The translations under genes were made by a program, and so were the position numbers. Below, in pieces: positions 1 through 8,323 of a DNA stretch of 64,000 nt (positions are counted from its first letter, which is position 1; the number at the start of each line of letters is the position of its first letter). The DNA comes from Amorphus sp040750475 (GTDB lineage: Bacteria > Pseudomonadota > Alphaproteobacteria > Rhizobiales > Amorphaceae): the NCBI RefSeq assembly GCF_040750475.1, contig NZ_JABJVY010000008.1, positions 131,995 to 195,994 on the forward strand, read 5' to 3'. A model generated the notes under the pieces. The model searched no databases and was not told the origin of the DNA. It worked only from the letters and a program-made list of their open reading frames with translations.

Positions 1-154
1 TCGTCGCGATCGACCAGTAGGCGGCGTTGTCGGCGGCGGAGGAAACCTTCAGGCCCGTCGACACGCGGTTGTTGGTCTCGTCAAGCGAGTTGTTGATGGA
101 GCGCAGGGTCTGCAGCGCGACCATCGAAGAGGTGTTGGTGATAATGCTAGACAT
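1..154 (-). CDS. Flagellin, N-terminal part (cut by window edge)
   Basis: First 51 codons of a flagellin, the filament subunit exported by the flagellar type III apparatus; the rest lies left of the window. The protein begins MSSIITNTSSMVALQ and continues with SLDETNNRVSTGLKVSSAAD and NAAYWSIAT, the conserved N-terminal D0/D1 helix of flagellins. The ATG at 152-154 is preceded by AGAGGG at a normal distance. It lies downstream of fliP on the same strand, the usual rhizobial arrangement, but a gap of about 290 bases and a hairpin separate them, so it probably has its own promoter. FlbT and FlaF, which control flagellin levels in alphaproteobacteria, are encoded at 18909-19720. Confidence 0.93.
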   Translation of the reverse strand, partial: MSSIITNTSSMVALQTLRSINNSLDETNNRVSTGLKVSSAADNAAYWSIAT

Positions 155-195
155 TGGGATGTCCCTCTACTTTTAGAAAGTGTTGCTCGGGGGAC

Positions 196-217
196 ATACC
201 GGGCTCGGTACCGGTAT
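196..217 (-). promoter_or_regulatory. Hairpin in flagellin 5' leader
   Basis: Perfect 7-bp inverted repeat (ATACCGG / CCGGTAT) around an 8-base loop, 42-63 bases upstream of the flagellin start. FlbT is known to act on flagellin mRNA leaders in Caulobacter, and flbT is in this window. A role of this hairpin as its target is inference. Confidence 0.35.
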
Positions 218-399
218 AGCAGGACGGCGTCATGCCTTTGGTTGCGCCTCCTGTGTTCCGTTTGGAGGAGCGTTTACTGCTTGCTTCGTTCGCGAGCAGC
301 CAACCTGCCATGCAATAACCTTCGCTGATCAAGCTTGCCTGTAGCTTGCTGGCTGCGAAGTACGGTCGTCTCCGGTTTATTGCGGAGCCGACTATTCGA

Positions 400-422
400 A
401 GAGGCCCGGTCGGCCGGCCTCT
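400..422 (-). terminator. Terminator-like hairpin after fliP
   Basis: Perfect 7-bp inverted repeat AGAGGCC / GGCCTCT with a 9-base GC-rich loop, about 20 bases past the fliP stop on the minus strand. No T-run follows (TCGAATAG), so it may slow transcription or protect an mRNA end rather than terminate strongly. Confidence 0.4.
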
Positions 423-442
423 GCAAATTTAAAATCCTCTCT

Positions 443-1213
443 TCAGAAGAAAGACTTGACGAGACTGCCGACCAGCAGATTCCAGCCGTCGATCAGCACG
501 AAGAACAGGATTTTGAACGGCAGCGCGATCACCGTCGGCGGCATCATCATCATGCCCATGGACATGACGAGCGTCGCGACGATCATGTCGATCACCAGGA
601 ACGGCAGTGCGATCAAAAATCCGATTTCGAATCCGCGCCGAAGTTCGGAGATCATGTAGGCGGGCACCAGAATGCGCAGCTCGACCGTCTCGCCAGCCTC
701 AACCGGCGGAACGCCGGCAAGATCGGCGAACAGCTTCAGGTCCTTCTCGCGCACTTGACTCAGCATGAACTCCCGAAACGGATCGGTGATCTTCGCATAA
801 GCCTCCTGCTCGGTGATCCGGTTTTCCGTCAGCGGCTGGATCCCCTCCTGCCATGCGCGATCGAAGGTCGGCTGCATAACGAAGAAGGTCATGAACAAAG
901 CGAGGCTGATCAGCACCAGGTTTGCCGGCGTAGTCTGCAGACCAAGACCGGAGCGCAGGAACGACAGGGCGACAACGAACCGGGTAAAGCTGGTCACCAT
1001 GATCAACAGGCCGGGCGCAATCGACAACACGGTGATCAGCGCGATGAACTGGATCATGCGCGCGCTGGCCGATCCGGCCCCCTCCGGCAGCAGCGAACCG
1101 AGCGACGGGATCTCCTGGGCGACCGCCATCGACGGTACCAAGAGAAACGCCAGCGCCGGCAACGCCGCGACCATCATGGTCGGGCAGCCGACAGTAGAAA
1201 GGACGATCTTCAT
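443..1213 (-). CDS. fliP: Flagellar type III export gate protein FliP
   Basis: FliP, with FliQ and FliR, forms the inner-membrane export gate of the flagellar secretion apparatus. The 256-residue product is of normal family length. It has an N-terminal signal peptide (about residues 1-32, ending SMAVAQ), then hydrophobic segments with the FliP signatures MVTSFTRFVVALSFLRSGLG and, near the C-terminus, FLIALPFLVIDMIVA followed by MGMMMMPP. The ATG overlaps the end of fliL by four bases, so the two are translationally coupled. No fliO is visible, as is usual in rhizobial clusters. It is the last gene before the flagellin leader. Confidence 0.97.
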   Translation of the reverse strand: MKIVLSTVGCPTMMVAALPALAFLLVPSMAVAQEIPSLGSLLPEGAGSASARMIQFIALITVLSIAPGLLIMVTSFTRFVVALSFLRSGLGLQTTPANLVLISLALFMTFFVMQPTFDRAWQEGIQPLTENRITEQEAYAKITDPFREFMLSQVREKDLKLFADLAGVPPVEAGETVELRILVPAYMISELRRGFEIGFLIALPFLVIDMIVATLVMSMGMMMMPPTVIALPFKILFFVLIDGWNLLVGSLVKSFF

Positions 1214-1701
1214 TGAACGACCATGGTCTCGATGATGAGCTCGCGGACCTGTCCGTCGGTGCGCAACACCGCGCGTTCGTTCAGGTCGTCGCGAAGATAT
1301 TGCAGTGCCGTCGGGCCCTGGAGCTGGCTTAAGGACAACGTGCGTAGGTAAGCGATCATGTCCTGAGAGATCTGGGCCGCCGTTGCTTCCGGATTGGCCA
1401 GTGCTCCGTTTTCGAACACGATCGAACTCTCGATCCGCACCCAGGTGTTGGAGGGCGCGGCGAGATTGGCGATCACCGGCTCCAGCCGGACGAGCACCAT
1501 GTCGCCGGAATATTTCAGCTCCGGCATCGTCTTTTCCGGCAGATCGGCTTCCCGCGCCGTCACGGCTTGTTCCACCGTCGAGGCAAGGTGCAGCCCGAGC
1601 CCGCCACCGGTGCCGAGCGCGATCAGCGTCAAAATCAGGAGTGCAATGAGCCCGCCGGCCTTTTTCTTGGGCGGAGCGTCCTGAGAGGCTTGGTCAGCCA
1701 T
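1210..1701 (-). CDS. fliL: Flagellar basal body-associated protein FliL
   Basis: FliL surrounds the stator units and supports motor torque. The 163-residue protein has a short charged cytoplasmic tail (KKK near residue 13), one membrane segment at about 17-38, and a periplasmic domain that includes YLRTLSLSQLQG and the typical FliL ending RELIIETMVVQ. It sits between flgH and fliP, with a four-base overlap to fliP and a 12-base gap after flgH. A second, more diverged FliL-like protein is at 24920-25441. Confidence 0.93.
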   Translation of the reverse strand: MADQASQDAPPKKKAGGLIALLILTLIALGTGGGLGLHLASTVEQAVTAREADLPEKTMPELKYSGDMVLVRLEPVIANLAAPSNTWVRIESSIVFENGALANPEATAAQISQDMIAYLRTLSLSQLQGPTALQYLRDDLNERAVLRTDGQVRELIIETMVVQ

Positions 1702-1713
1702 GGTGGCGGGCCC

Positions 1714-2433
1714 TTAGAACGGGGCAACGGCGTCATAGACGCGCTGACCCCAGGCCGGTTGCTGAACGTCTGTCAGACGCCCGCGACCACCATAGGAAAT
1801 TCGGGCTTCCGCGATCTTGTCGTAGGGCACGGTGTTTTTCTCGGAGATGTCGAGCGGCCGCACCACACCTGCGATATTCAACACCCGGACCTCATAGTTG
1901 ACCCGGATCTCCTGAGAGCCGCTGATCAGGAGATTGCCGTTGGGCAGAACGTCGGTCACGACGGCGGCCACCGACAACCGCAGCTTTTCGGAGCGATCGA
2001 TCGATCCCTTGCCGTTGCTCTGGGTTCCCGACTTGATGTCGAGATCGGCCGACAGATCGGCGGCGCTGGCGCCGAGCCCGAACCCTGCCGCCGCCAATGC
2101 GGCCGAAAGACCCATCTTGGCCTTTCCGTCACGCGAGCGATCGGTTTCATTGTCGAACTGCGCCTTGTCGTTGATCTGGATGGTGACGGTCAGAAGATCG
2201 CCGATCCGGCTTGCGCGAATGTCGCGGAAGAGATCGTAGCCCTGCCCACCCCATGTGGAGCCGAACGACTTCGGCTGCGCCGGAGCGTAGCTCGTTGGCA
2301 GCGGGGCGACCGCGACGGGTACGCCGGACCCGACCGGCGTCAACTCAGGTCCGGAGAACAGATTGTCGTTGGGCGTCTGGCAACCGGCGACGAGGAGCGC
2401 GCCGGCCATACCGAAGAAGGCTGCGCGGTTCAT
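1714..2433 (-). CDS. flgH: Flagellar L-ring protein FlgH
   Basis: Outer-membrane L-ring lipoprotein of the basal body. The 239-residue protein starts MNRAAFFGMAGALLVAGCQT, a lipoprotein signal with lipobox LVAGC (acylated Cys18). Family signatures follow: DIRASRIGDLLTVTI, then SGSQEIRVNYEVRVLNIAGVV, and RISYGGRGRLTDVQQPAWGQ near the end. An open frame continues upstream, but the ATG at 2431-2433 overlaps the motE stop (ATGA) and gives a proper lipoprotein signal, so it is the chosen start. Confidence 0.95.
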   Translation of the reverse strand: MNRAAFFGMAGALLVAGCQTPNDNLFSGPELTPVGSGVPVAVAPLPTSYAPAQPKSFGSTWGGQGYDLFRDIRASRIGDLLTVTIQINDKAQFDNETDRSRDGKAKMGLSAALAAAGFGLGASAADLSADLDIKSGTQSNGKGSIDRSEKLRLSVAAVVTDVLPNGNLLISGSQEIRVNYEVRVLNIAGVVRPLDISEKNTVPYDKIAEARISYGGRGRLTDVQQPAWGQRVYDAVAPF

Positions 2434-3011
2434 CCCGGCTTCCTCTGGTTGGTCGCGGGATTGGCAAGCCCCGCCATGATGTTGGTAAGTTGGGCGGCGC
2501 GCGAGGGATCCATCTCGTTCAAGATGGCGCTCGCCGTGCGGGGCGGCAGCTTGGCGAGGATCGCCGCGGCCGTGAAATCGTTCATAATCGCAAGCTGCTG
2601 CGACGCAGAGTCCGGGCGCATCTGGGTATAGATCGCGACCAGATTGTCTTCGGCATTTTTCAGGAAAGCTTCCCGGCGCTCCAACCAGTCCTGATATTCC
2701 GCACGCTTGGCCTCGAGCTGAGCGACCCGATCCTCGACCTTCTTCTCCAATGCACGCAGCGCTTCCACCTGGCGCTGAAACCGGGCATCGGCGGCCGCGT
2801 CGGCGATATTGGAGCAATATTCGGCTGCGTTCTGTTCGCTCGGCGTGCGGGCGGTTACGGCCGGCTGGGCCGAAGCCTCGGCGGTCGCCGCCTCGCTGGC
2901 GGAGGGTTCGGGCGCCGGCGCCTGTTCGTTGGACAACGCCGGATCGGCGAGGAACGCAGCCCCGGCAACGAGGCCGAGACGAGACAATCGCGTTAAATTT
3001 CGAAGCATCAT
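2430..3011 (-). CDS. motE: MotE-like flagellar periplasmic protein
   Basis: Probable MotE, described in rhizobia as a periplasmic chaperone for the motor protein MotC. The 193-residue protein has a signal peptide (about 1-27), an Ala/Pro/Glu-rich linker (30-55), a strongly charged coiled coil (about 75-125: VEALRALEKKVEDRVAQLEA) and a C-terminal MgtE-N-like segment (ILAKLPPRTASAILNEMDP). Its place between flgI and flgH matches the rhizobial flgI-motE-flgH order, and it overlaps flgH by four bases. MotC itself is not in this window. Confidence 0.85.
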   Translation of the reverse strand: MMLRNLTRLSRLGLVAGAAFLADPALSNEQAPAPEPSASEAATAEASAQPAVTARTPSEQNAAEYCSNIADAAADARFQRQVEALRALEKKVEDRVAQLEAKRAEYQDWLERREAFLKNAEDNLVAIYTQMRPDSASQQLAIMNDFTAAAILAKLPPRTASAILNEMDPSRAAQLTNIMAGLANPATNQRKPG

Positions 3012-3060
3012 GCTTCTCCTCCCGAGGGTCGGGGTCGGCCGAACCGGCCGGCAGTTGAAG

Positions 3061-4161
3061 TTATTGGACGATGAGTTCGGCCTGCAGCGCGCCGGCGGTC
3101 TTGATCGCCTGCAGGATCGAGATGATGTCGGACGGCTTCAGACCCATCCGGTTGAGACCATGAACCAGGGTCTGCAGATCGGTTCCGCCGACGATGGCCA
3201 AGTGAGCCGGCTGCTCCTGGGCATCGACCGTGGTGCGCGGCACGATGGCTGTCGCCCCATCGGAGAACGGGTTCGGCTGGGACACTACGGGCATTTCCGT
3301 CACCCGTACCGTCATGTTGCCGTGGGCCATTGCGACGGTGGAGATCTCCACATTCTGGCCGATCACCACCGTTCCGGTGCGCTGGTCGATCACCACCCGC
3401 GCCGGCGCATCGGTCTGGATCTGCAGTTCCCCGATCTCCGCCAAAAAGCGCGCGGTGGAGACATTGGCCGGCTTCGAAAGCACCACGGCGCGGAGATCGC
3501 GCTCGCTGGCCGCCTTCTTGCCGTAGCGGAGCCCCGTGTAGGCGTTGATCGCATCGGCTATCGACGCGGCCGTCTTGAAGTCCGGATTTTCCAGCTCCAG
3601 GACGAGCCGCGGCAGGGTGCGCAGCGTGCCCGGAACCTGTTTTTCGACAATTGCGCCGTTCGGAATGCGCCCGGCGGTGGGCACGCCTTGCGTATAGGTT
3701 TCCGCCGCCCCGCCGACGGCGAAGCCGGAGACGGCGATCGGCCCTTGGGCCACCGCATAAGTCTCGCCGTCGCCACCCATCAAAGGCGTCAGAACCAGCG
3801 TACCACCCTTTAAGGACGTGGAATCGCCGATCGAGGCGATGTTGACGTCGATGCGCGAGCCGACACCGGCAAAAGGCGGCAGATCGGCGATCACCGTGAC
3901 GGCGGCCACGTTGCGGGCACGAAGCGAGGCGCCCTGAACGTTGACCCCCATCCGGTCGAGCATCGATTGCAACGCCTGCTCGGTATAGGGCGCATTGCGC
4001 AGCGTATCGCCGGTGCCCTGCAAGCCCATCACCAGGCCGTAGCCGATGAGCTGGTTGTCGCGCACGCCTTGAACGGTGGTGACGTCCTTGATGCGGGTTG
4101 CCGCCGCGGGGGCGGCACCCAGCAGGGCGAGGCCCGCGATCAAAAGCAAAAGCCGTTTCAT
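3061..4161 (-). CDS. flgI: Flagellar P-ring protein FlgI
   Basis: Periplasmic P-ring subunit of the basal body, exported by Sec and assembled with help from FlgA. The 366 residues match the family length. A cleavable signal (MKRLLLLIAGLALLGAAPAA) is followed by RIKDVTTVQGVRDNQLIGYG and LVMGLQGTGD, the conserved FlgI N-terminus, and the C-terminus carries NRMGLKPSDIISILQAIKTA and GALQAELIVQ. The start overlaps the flgA stop by four bases. Confidence 0.97.
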   Translation of the reverse strand: MKRLLLLIAGLALLGAAPAAATRIKDVTTVQGVRDNQLIGYGLVMGLQGTGDTLRNAPYTEQALQSMLDRMGVNVQGASLRARNVAAVTVIADLPPFAGVGSRIDVNIASIGDSTSLKGGTLVLTPLMGGDGETYAVAQGPIAVSGFAVGGAAETYTQGVPTAGRIPNGAIVEKQVPGTLRTLPRLVLELENPDFKTAASIADAINAYTGLRYGKKAASERDLRAVVLSKPANVSTARFLAEIGELQIQTDAPARVVIDQRTGTVVIGQNVEISTVAMAHGNMTVRVTEMPVVSQPNPFSDGATAIVPRTTVDAQEQPAHLAIVGGTDLQTLVHGLNRMGLKPSDIISILQAIKTAGALQAELIVQ

Positions 4162-4643
4162 AGCGTGCCCCCAACAAGCAGGCTGCCATCGGCCTGGACG
4201 ATGCCGGTGATGACTTGCCCGGAATCGATGTTGCGGGCCTGGACCAGCGCGCCGAGCGCACCCGACTGCAACGGTAGGACCGTTGTCGAGATCGAGAGAT
4301 TGCCGGCTTCGAACCGGGCTTCGACCGGCTTTCCACGAGTAATCAACGTCGGCTCGCCGACCGAGTTGTTCGGAATTGGCTTGCCCGCCACGAGCGTGCG
4401 TCGGGCCACCTTGCCGATCAGCGGTGCACCGTCCTCAACCACCGCCAACGGCCGATCCGGATCGTAGTAGAAGGCTTTCTCCGTCAGCATCTCCGGACCG
4501 ATATGGTCGCCCGGATAGATCGTGACGGCAGGCACCGGCAGCAGGCCCTGAACCTGACCGGCACGCACGGCGACGACCGAGGCGGCGAGTGCGAGCGCAA
4601 GGAGCGCGCCCCGCAGACAAGTACGGACGAGTGCGGTGGCCAT
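4158..4643 (-). CDS. flgA: P-ring assembly chaperone FlgA
   Basis: Periplasmic chaperone for P-ring formation. The 161-residue product has an N-terminal signal segment (about 1-28) and then an SAF/FlgA domain: VTIYPGDHIGPEML, VGKVARRTL-type strands (seen as IGKVARRTLVAGKPI), and the C-terminal VQARNIDSGQVITGIVQADG. It lacks the extra N-terminal domain of the longer enterobacterial FlgA, which is common in alphaproteobacteria. It lies six bases after flgG and overlaps flgI. Confidence 0.93.
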   Translation of the reverse strand: MATALVRTCLRGALLALALAASVVAVRAGQVQGLLPVPAVTIYPGDHIGPEMLTEKAFYYDPDRPLAVVEDGAPLIGKVARRTLVAGKPIPNNSVGEPTLITRGKPVEARFEAGNLSISTTVLPLQSGALGALVQARNIDSGQVITGIVQADGSLLVGGTL

Positions 4644-4649
4644 GACGAT

Positions 4650-5438
4650 CTAGCGGATGCCCTTGGAGACGGTGCCGGCCATTTCGTCGGCCGCCTGGAT
4701 CACCTTGGAGTTCATCTCATAGGCGCGCTGCGCGGAGATCAGTTCGGTGATTTCCTTGACCGGATCGACGTTGGAGCCTTCCAGATAGCCCTGATGGATC
4801 TTGCCGAGACCGTCTTCCGAGGCGATCCCTTCCAGCGGCTGCCCGGAAGCGGCGGTCTCGCGATAGAGGTTGTCGCCGAGCGGTTCCAGACCGGCCTCGT
4901 TCGCGAACGAGACCAGCGAGAGCTGACCGAGCAGCAGCGGGTCCTGCTGGGACGCGACCTGGGCGTACACTTCGCCGGATTCGTTGACGGTGATCCCGGT
5001 GGTGTCGGCCGGGAACACAATCGCCGGCTCCACGCCATATCCGTCAATGGTGACGAGCTCGCCGTTCGGCCCCTTGTTGAAGGCGCCGGCGCGGGTATAG
5101 AGCGCTTCGCCGTTGGGGCCGGTGATCTGGAACCAGCCACGGCCGTTGATGGCGAGGTCGAGCGGGTTGGACGTCTGCGCGAGCGCGCCCTGGATGTGCA
5201 GGTTGCGCACGCCGACGGTGCGCACACCAAGGCCGATGCGCGCGCCTTCCGGGACCGGGTTTTCGCCGCCCTGGTTCGGAACGCCCTGAACCCGCTCGAA
5301 CTGGTAGAGCAGGTCTGAAAACTCCGCCCGGGCCCTCTTGAAGCCGGTGGTGTTGATGTTCGCGACGTTGTTCGCGATCACTTCGACGTTGGTCTGCTGC
5401 GCAGCCATGCCGGTTGCGGCGATCGATAGCGCTTTCAT
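4650..5438 (-). CDS. flgG: Flagellar distal rod protein FlgG
   Basis: Distal rod subunit. The 262-residue protein has the N-terminal rod signature NNVANINTTGFKRARAEF, the central beta domain (LDLAINGRGWFQI), and the C-terminal heptad helix SNVDPVKEITELISAQRAYE and NSKVIQAADE that packs in the rod. Length and both termini are intact. An interspersed repeat (5453-5519) fills the gap to the preceding fliE. flgA follows after six bases. Confidence 0.97.
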   Translation of the reverse strand: MKALSIAATGMAAQQTNVEVIANNVANINTTGFKRARAEFSDLLYQFERVQGVPNQGGENPVPEGARIGLGVRTVGVRNLHIQGALAQTSNPLDLAINGRGWFQITGPNGEALYTRAGAFNKGPNGELVTIDGYGVEPAIVFPADTTGITVNESGEVYAQVASQQDPLLLGQLSLVSFANEAGLEPLGDNLYRETAASGQPLEGIASEDGLGKIHQGYLEGSNVDPVKEITELISAQRAYEMNSKVIQAADEMAGTVSKGIR

Positions 5439-5452
5439 GCCATTGGCCTCTA

Positions 5453-5519
5453 GTGCGTTTCCAGGCGATGCGGAAACCGGGTCGCCGTTCGGAAATGCGT
5501 TAAATCAATGAGTTAGATC
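5453..5519. repeat. Rhizobiales-type interspersed repeat, copy A
   Basis: About 67 bases containing GCGTTTCCAGGCGATGCGG and the segment TCGCCGTTCGGAA. By eye about 49 of 67 positions match copy B (39619 onward) without gaps. The repeat fills the fliE-flgG gap and runs over the fliE stop codon into its last codons. Confidence 0.7.
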
Positions 5520-5821
5520 TGCATCCGGCTGATTTCTTGATAGGCTGAGACCACCTTGTCGCGGATTGCGACGGCGGCGTGCAGCGTCTGCTCGGCCGAC
5601 ATGATGGCCATGACCACCTCTTGGACCGACGACTTGCCCTCGACGCCGCTGATCGCGGCGGCCTCGCCGGTGCGCAGCGTTTCCACGGCTTCGCTCGACA
5701 CTTTGGCAAGCACTTCGCCAAACTCCGCCGGCGGCGTACCGGCAGCGGAAGCGGGAGCGGCCGACCGGCCAACGGTGGACGTGGAGCCGATCGCTCCAAG
5801 CGAATTCACGATCATCGTCAC
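5513..5821 (-). CDS. fliE: Flagellar hook-basal body protein FliE
   Basis: FliE joins the MS-ring to the proximal rod. The 102-residue protein shows the family C-terminal half: SSVQEVVMAIMSAEQTLHAA, VAIRDKVVSAYQEISRMQI. The GTG at 5819-5821 overlaps the flgC stop (GTGA); an ATG two codons later is a possible alternative. An interspersed repeat overlaps the 3' end, so the stop codon may be supplied by the repeat. Confidence 0.94.
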   Translation of the reverse strand: MTMIVNSLGAIGSTSTVGRSAAPASAAGTPPAEFGEVLAKVSSEAVETLRTGEAAAISGVEGKSSVQEVVMAIMSAEQTLHAAVAIRDKVVSAYQEISRMQI

Positions 5822-6237
5822 GAGCTCCGCAACAGATCGATGGTCATGGAGATCATCGATCGGGCCTGCTTGATCATCTGGAGGTTGGCTTCGTAGGAAC
5901 GGCTCGCCTCGCGAAGGTCGGCCATTTCAACGAGCATGTTCACGTTCGGAAGCTTGACGTTTCCGTCCTGGTCGGCCGCCGGGTGACCAGGATCGTGCTC
6001 GACCAGGAACGGGCTGTCGTCGGTGACGATGCCCTTCACCTTCACGCTTTCCGCACCGAGCGCGTCGTCGAAGCGGGCGTCGAACAGGATCGTCTTGCGC
6101 TGATACGGGTCGGCGCCTTCGACCGACCCGGTGGAGCGCGCGTTCGCGATATTTTCAGCCACGATGCGCAGACGGGCCGACTGGGCTTCCATGCCCGCGC
6201 CCGCAAGACGGCTCACGGCTGCCAAGGCATCGATCAT
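5818..6237 (-). CDS. flgC: Flagellar proximal rod protein FlgC
   Basis: Proximal rod subunit of 139 residues. It shows the FlgC N-terminal pattern (GMEAQSARLRIVAENIANAR), a central region YQRKTILFDARFDD, and the typical end NVNMLVEMADLREASRSYEA and NLQMIKQARSMI. The start overlaps flgB by four bases and the end overlaps fliE by four, so flgB-flgC-fliE are translated as a coupled set. Confidence 0.96.
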   Translation of the reverse strand: MIDALAAVSRLAGAGMEAQSARLRIVAENIANARSTGSVEGADPYQRKTILFDARFDDALGAESVKVKGIVTDDSPFLVEHDPGHPAADQDGNVKLPNVNMLVEMADLREASRSYEANLQMIKQARSMISMTIDLLRSS

Positions 6238-6620
6238 CCGGAGGTCCTCACGCTGGTCAGGAACATGCGGTGAAAGGAGCGGGCGATCGAGGTGTCGAGC
6301 GAGTAGACCCGCTGGACCTCGGCCGCTTTGGCGAGCTCCTGGTCCATGCTCACGCTGTTGCCCGAATGGGTGATGTCCCAGCTTTCCGCCTTACCGGCCT
6401 CGCTGGTTCCGAGCGCGGTCGCTTCCACGCCGATATGGCCCGGCCGCGTCGCGGCCATGGTCAGGCGCGTCTTGTCGAGCGCCGCGGCAAACGGCTCGAT
6501 ATCCTTAGCCTTGAAGCCAGGGGTGTCGGCGTTCGCGATATTCGCACTGATCGTGGCCTGCCGCACCGAAGCCCATTCTGCATGGCTACGGACGAGGCCG
6601 AATAGATGAACAGGTTCCAC
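6234..6620 (-). CDS. flgB: Flagellar proximal rod protein FlgB
   Basis: Proximal rod subunit. From the GTG at 6618-6620 the protein begins with Met for the GTG, then EPVHLFGLVRSHAEWASVRQ, which matches the usual FlgB N-terminus, and continues ATISANIANADTPGFKAKD; it ends with the VQRVYSLDTSIARSFHRMFL helix. I prefer the GTG over the ATG at 6645-6647 because GGAGG lies six bases upstream of the GTG and the extra nine residues do not fit the family. That gives 128 residues. It is followed by coupled flgC. Confidence 0.9.
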   Translation of the reverse strand: MEPVHLFGLVRSHAEWASVRQATISANIANADTPGFKAKDIEPFAAALDKTRLTMAATRPGHIGVEATALGTSEAGKAESWDITHSGNSVSMDQELAKAAEVQRVYSLDTSIARSFHRMFLTSVRTSG

Positions 6621-6714
6621 GGGGAGCCTCCACAGCTTCATCGCCATGGAACCTAGGCCGGCAAACTTGCCCGAAGCTGGCGCAGGTGACTGCGGCGCCT
6701 ATTTTACCGAACCG

Positions 6715-7242
6715 CTACTGTAGGTTCGCCGAACCGTAGAAAAGCGCGAACGCGTCGGCGTTCTTAATACTCTCCTCAGAGCCATCTTCGCCGTCGCACA
6801 GGATCCCGTCACCGAGTGCGGTGGAGAACCGGGTCCAGGTCTCCTCCTCCTCATCGCTAAGCTCGCGGGAGAACAGGATGCCGTGCAGATTCACGCCAAC
6901 GAAATCGGACGCGAACACGAGACTGAAATAGGCGGTCAGTTCGGGATGGCAGATTTCCAACTCGATCGACGCGGTCGGGTTGCGGCCCCAGTCGCACACG
7001 GCGCTGGCGCTGCGGCCGTACCTGAGGAAGCCGGGCTTGAGCCAGACTTCGCTGGAGCTCTCGATCAGATGCTCCAGGTGGCGGTCTTTCTCACAGAGAA
7101 TGTAACCGATCAGCACACCGGCATCGACGAGCTGCATTTCCACGATGAACGCCCGGATCGTCTTCGCCAGAAGCTTCTCGTAGCGAACATACTCGTAAGC
7201 GTCGGCGGCATCCGTCCTGAGATAATAGTTACCGGCTCGCAT
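6715..7242 (-). CDS. Unrecognised protein between flhB and flgB
   Basis: Product of about 175 residues with no family I recognise. It is acidic, rich in aromatic residues, with no signal peptide or membrane segment, so probably cytoplasmic. It contains RAGNYYLRTDAADAYEYVRY near the start, a possible mixed alpha/beta core (VWLKPGFLRYGR, IELEICHPELTAYFSLVFAS) and an acidic stretch SDEEEETW. I chose the ATG at 7240-7242, nine bases after AGGG; an in-frame ATG at 7267-7269 would lengthen it and the overlap with flhB. Its place inside the operon suggests a flagellar or regulatory role, but nothing in the sequence proves it. Confidence 0.75.
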   Translation of the reverse strand: MRAGNYYLRTDAADAYEYVRYEKLLAKTIRAFIVEMQLVDAGVLIGYILCEKDRHLEHLIESSSEVWLKPGFLRYGRSASAVCDWGRNPTASIELEICHPELTAYFSLVFASDFVGVNLHGILFSRELSDEEEETWTRFSTALGDGILCDGEDGSEESIKNADAFALFYGSANLQ

Positions 7243-8311
7243 TTTTACCGCCCTCTTGCGTGTAGACATAGTAGATCACACGGGCCACCGCGCGATAGAA
7301 TTCCGATGGAATCCACTGATCGACCTCGACCGCGCCGTAGAGGGAGCGGGCAAGGGGTTTATCCTCGACAATCGGAATGCCGTGCTTCGTCGCAATTTCT
7401 CTGATCTTGAGCGCGACGAGATCCGCTCCCTTGGCGACCACGAGCGGCGCGCCGCCGTCCTCCTGCCGATAGCGCAGGGCGATCGCATAATGGGTCGGAT
7501 TGGTGATGATGACGGTTGCCGTCGGCACGGCCGTCAGCATGCGCCGACGCGCCCGGTCCTTGGCGAGCGAACGCAGACGGGCTTTGACGAACGGGTCGCC
7601 CTCCATCTGCTTCATCTCTTCCTTGACCTCCTGGCGGGTCATGCGCAGGTCCGCCCGCCACTTGAACCGGGACCACACAAGGTCCGCCGCGACCAGCACG
7701 ATGGTCGCCACGCAGACGGCGGCCAGCAGCCGCGTCGCCATGGAGAGAAGTTGAGCGGGCAGCAGCGTCGGATCGGTGATGGCAGCGTTGATGACGCCGC
7801 TGATCTCGCTGCGTAAAAACAGGGCCGCAACGGCGCCCACCGCGGCAAACTTGAAGAGGGAGCGGCCGAACTCCACCAGGCCCTGAGAGCCGAAAATGCG
7901 CTTCCACCCGGCCTTGGGGGAAATCCGGTTCCACTGCGGCCGAATGCGCTCCGGCACCAGCCGGGGCGCGTTCTGGGCCAGCGAGGCAACCACGCCGAAG
8001 GCAGCAAGCAGCAGCACGATGGGCAGGATGAACAGGGCGATCGCCCGCCCGACATCGGAGAACAGCACGAGCGCGTCGCCACCGTCCTCCAGCGCGTAGC
8101 CGCCGGCATTGTCGATCAGGCGGGACAGGTCCGCCACCAGCGCCGGCACCTTTTCAGCGACAAGAAAGGTCAACGCCAGCAAAATCCCGAGCAAAGAGGC
8201 AAACACTGAGGCCTCCTTGGAAAAGGGGACATTGCCCTTCTCCAAAGCGTCGGAGATCTTTTTCTCCGAGGCGTCTTCGGTTTTGCTGTCCTTGTCCTGG
8301 TCTTCGGCCAC
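7229..8311 (-). CDS. flhB: Flagellar export switch protein FlhB
   Basis: FlhB controls substrate switching of the flagellar export apparatus and cleaves itself. The 360-residue protein has a charged N-terminus (KTEDASEKKISDALEKG), about four membrane segments (roughly 36-53, 88-112, 152-166, 190-210) and a cytoplasmic domain carrying the autocleavage motif NPTH at residues 271-274 in TVIITNPTHYAIALRY. GTG start at 8309-8311 after GGCGGGG. Twelve bases follow the fliG stop; the 3' end overlaps the next small gene. Confidence 0.97.
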   Translation of the reverse strand: MAEDQDKDSKTEDASEKKISDALEKGNVPFSKEASVFASLLGILLALTFLVAEKVPALVADLSRLIDNAGGYALEDGGDALVLFSDVGRAIALFILPIVLLLAAFGVVASLAQNAPRLVPERIRPQWNRISPKAGWKRIFGSQGLVEFGRSLFKFAAVGAVAALFLRSEISGVINAAITDPTLLPAQLLSMATRLLAAVCVATIVLVAADLVWSRFKWRADLRMTRQEVKEEMKQMEGDPFVKARLRSLAKDRARRRMLTAVPTATVIITNPTHYAIALRYRQEDGGAPLVVAKGADLVALKIREIATKHGIPIVEDKPLARSLYGAVEVDQWIPSEFYRAVARVIYYVYTQEGGKNASR

Positions 8312-8323
8312 GTCCCCGCCCGA

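Larger units (their letters stand above)
155..442 (-). other. Flagellin upstream region
   Basis: Non-coding gap of 288 bases between fliP and the flagellin gene. It should hold the flagellin promoter and 5' leader, but I do not see a convincing promoter motif. It contains the two inverted repeats listed separately at 196-217 and 400-422. The short readings that cross it do not look like genes. Confidence 0.6.

Noticed and set aside
147..332. A 61-codon frame over the flagellin start and leader
   Set aside because: It overlaps the flagellin start codon in another frame and has no similarity to known small proteins.
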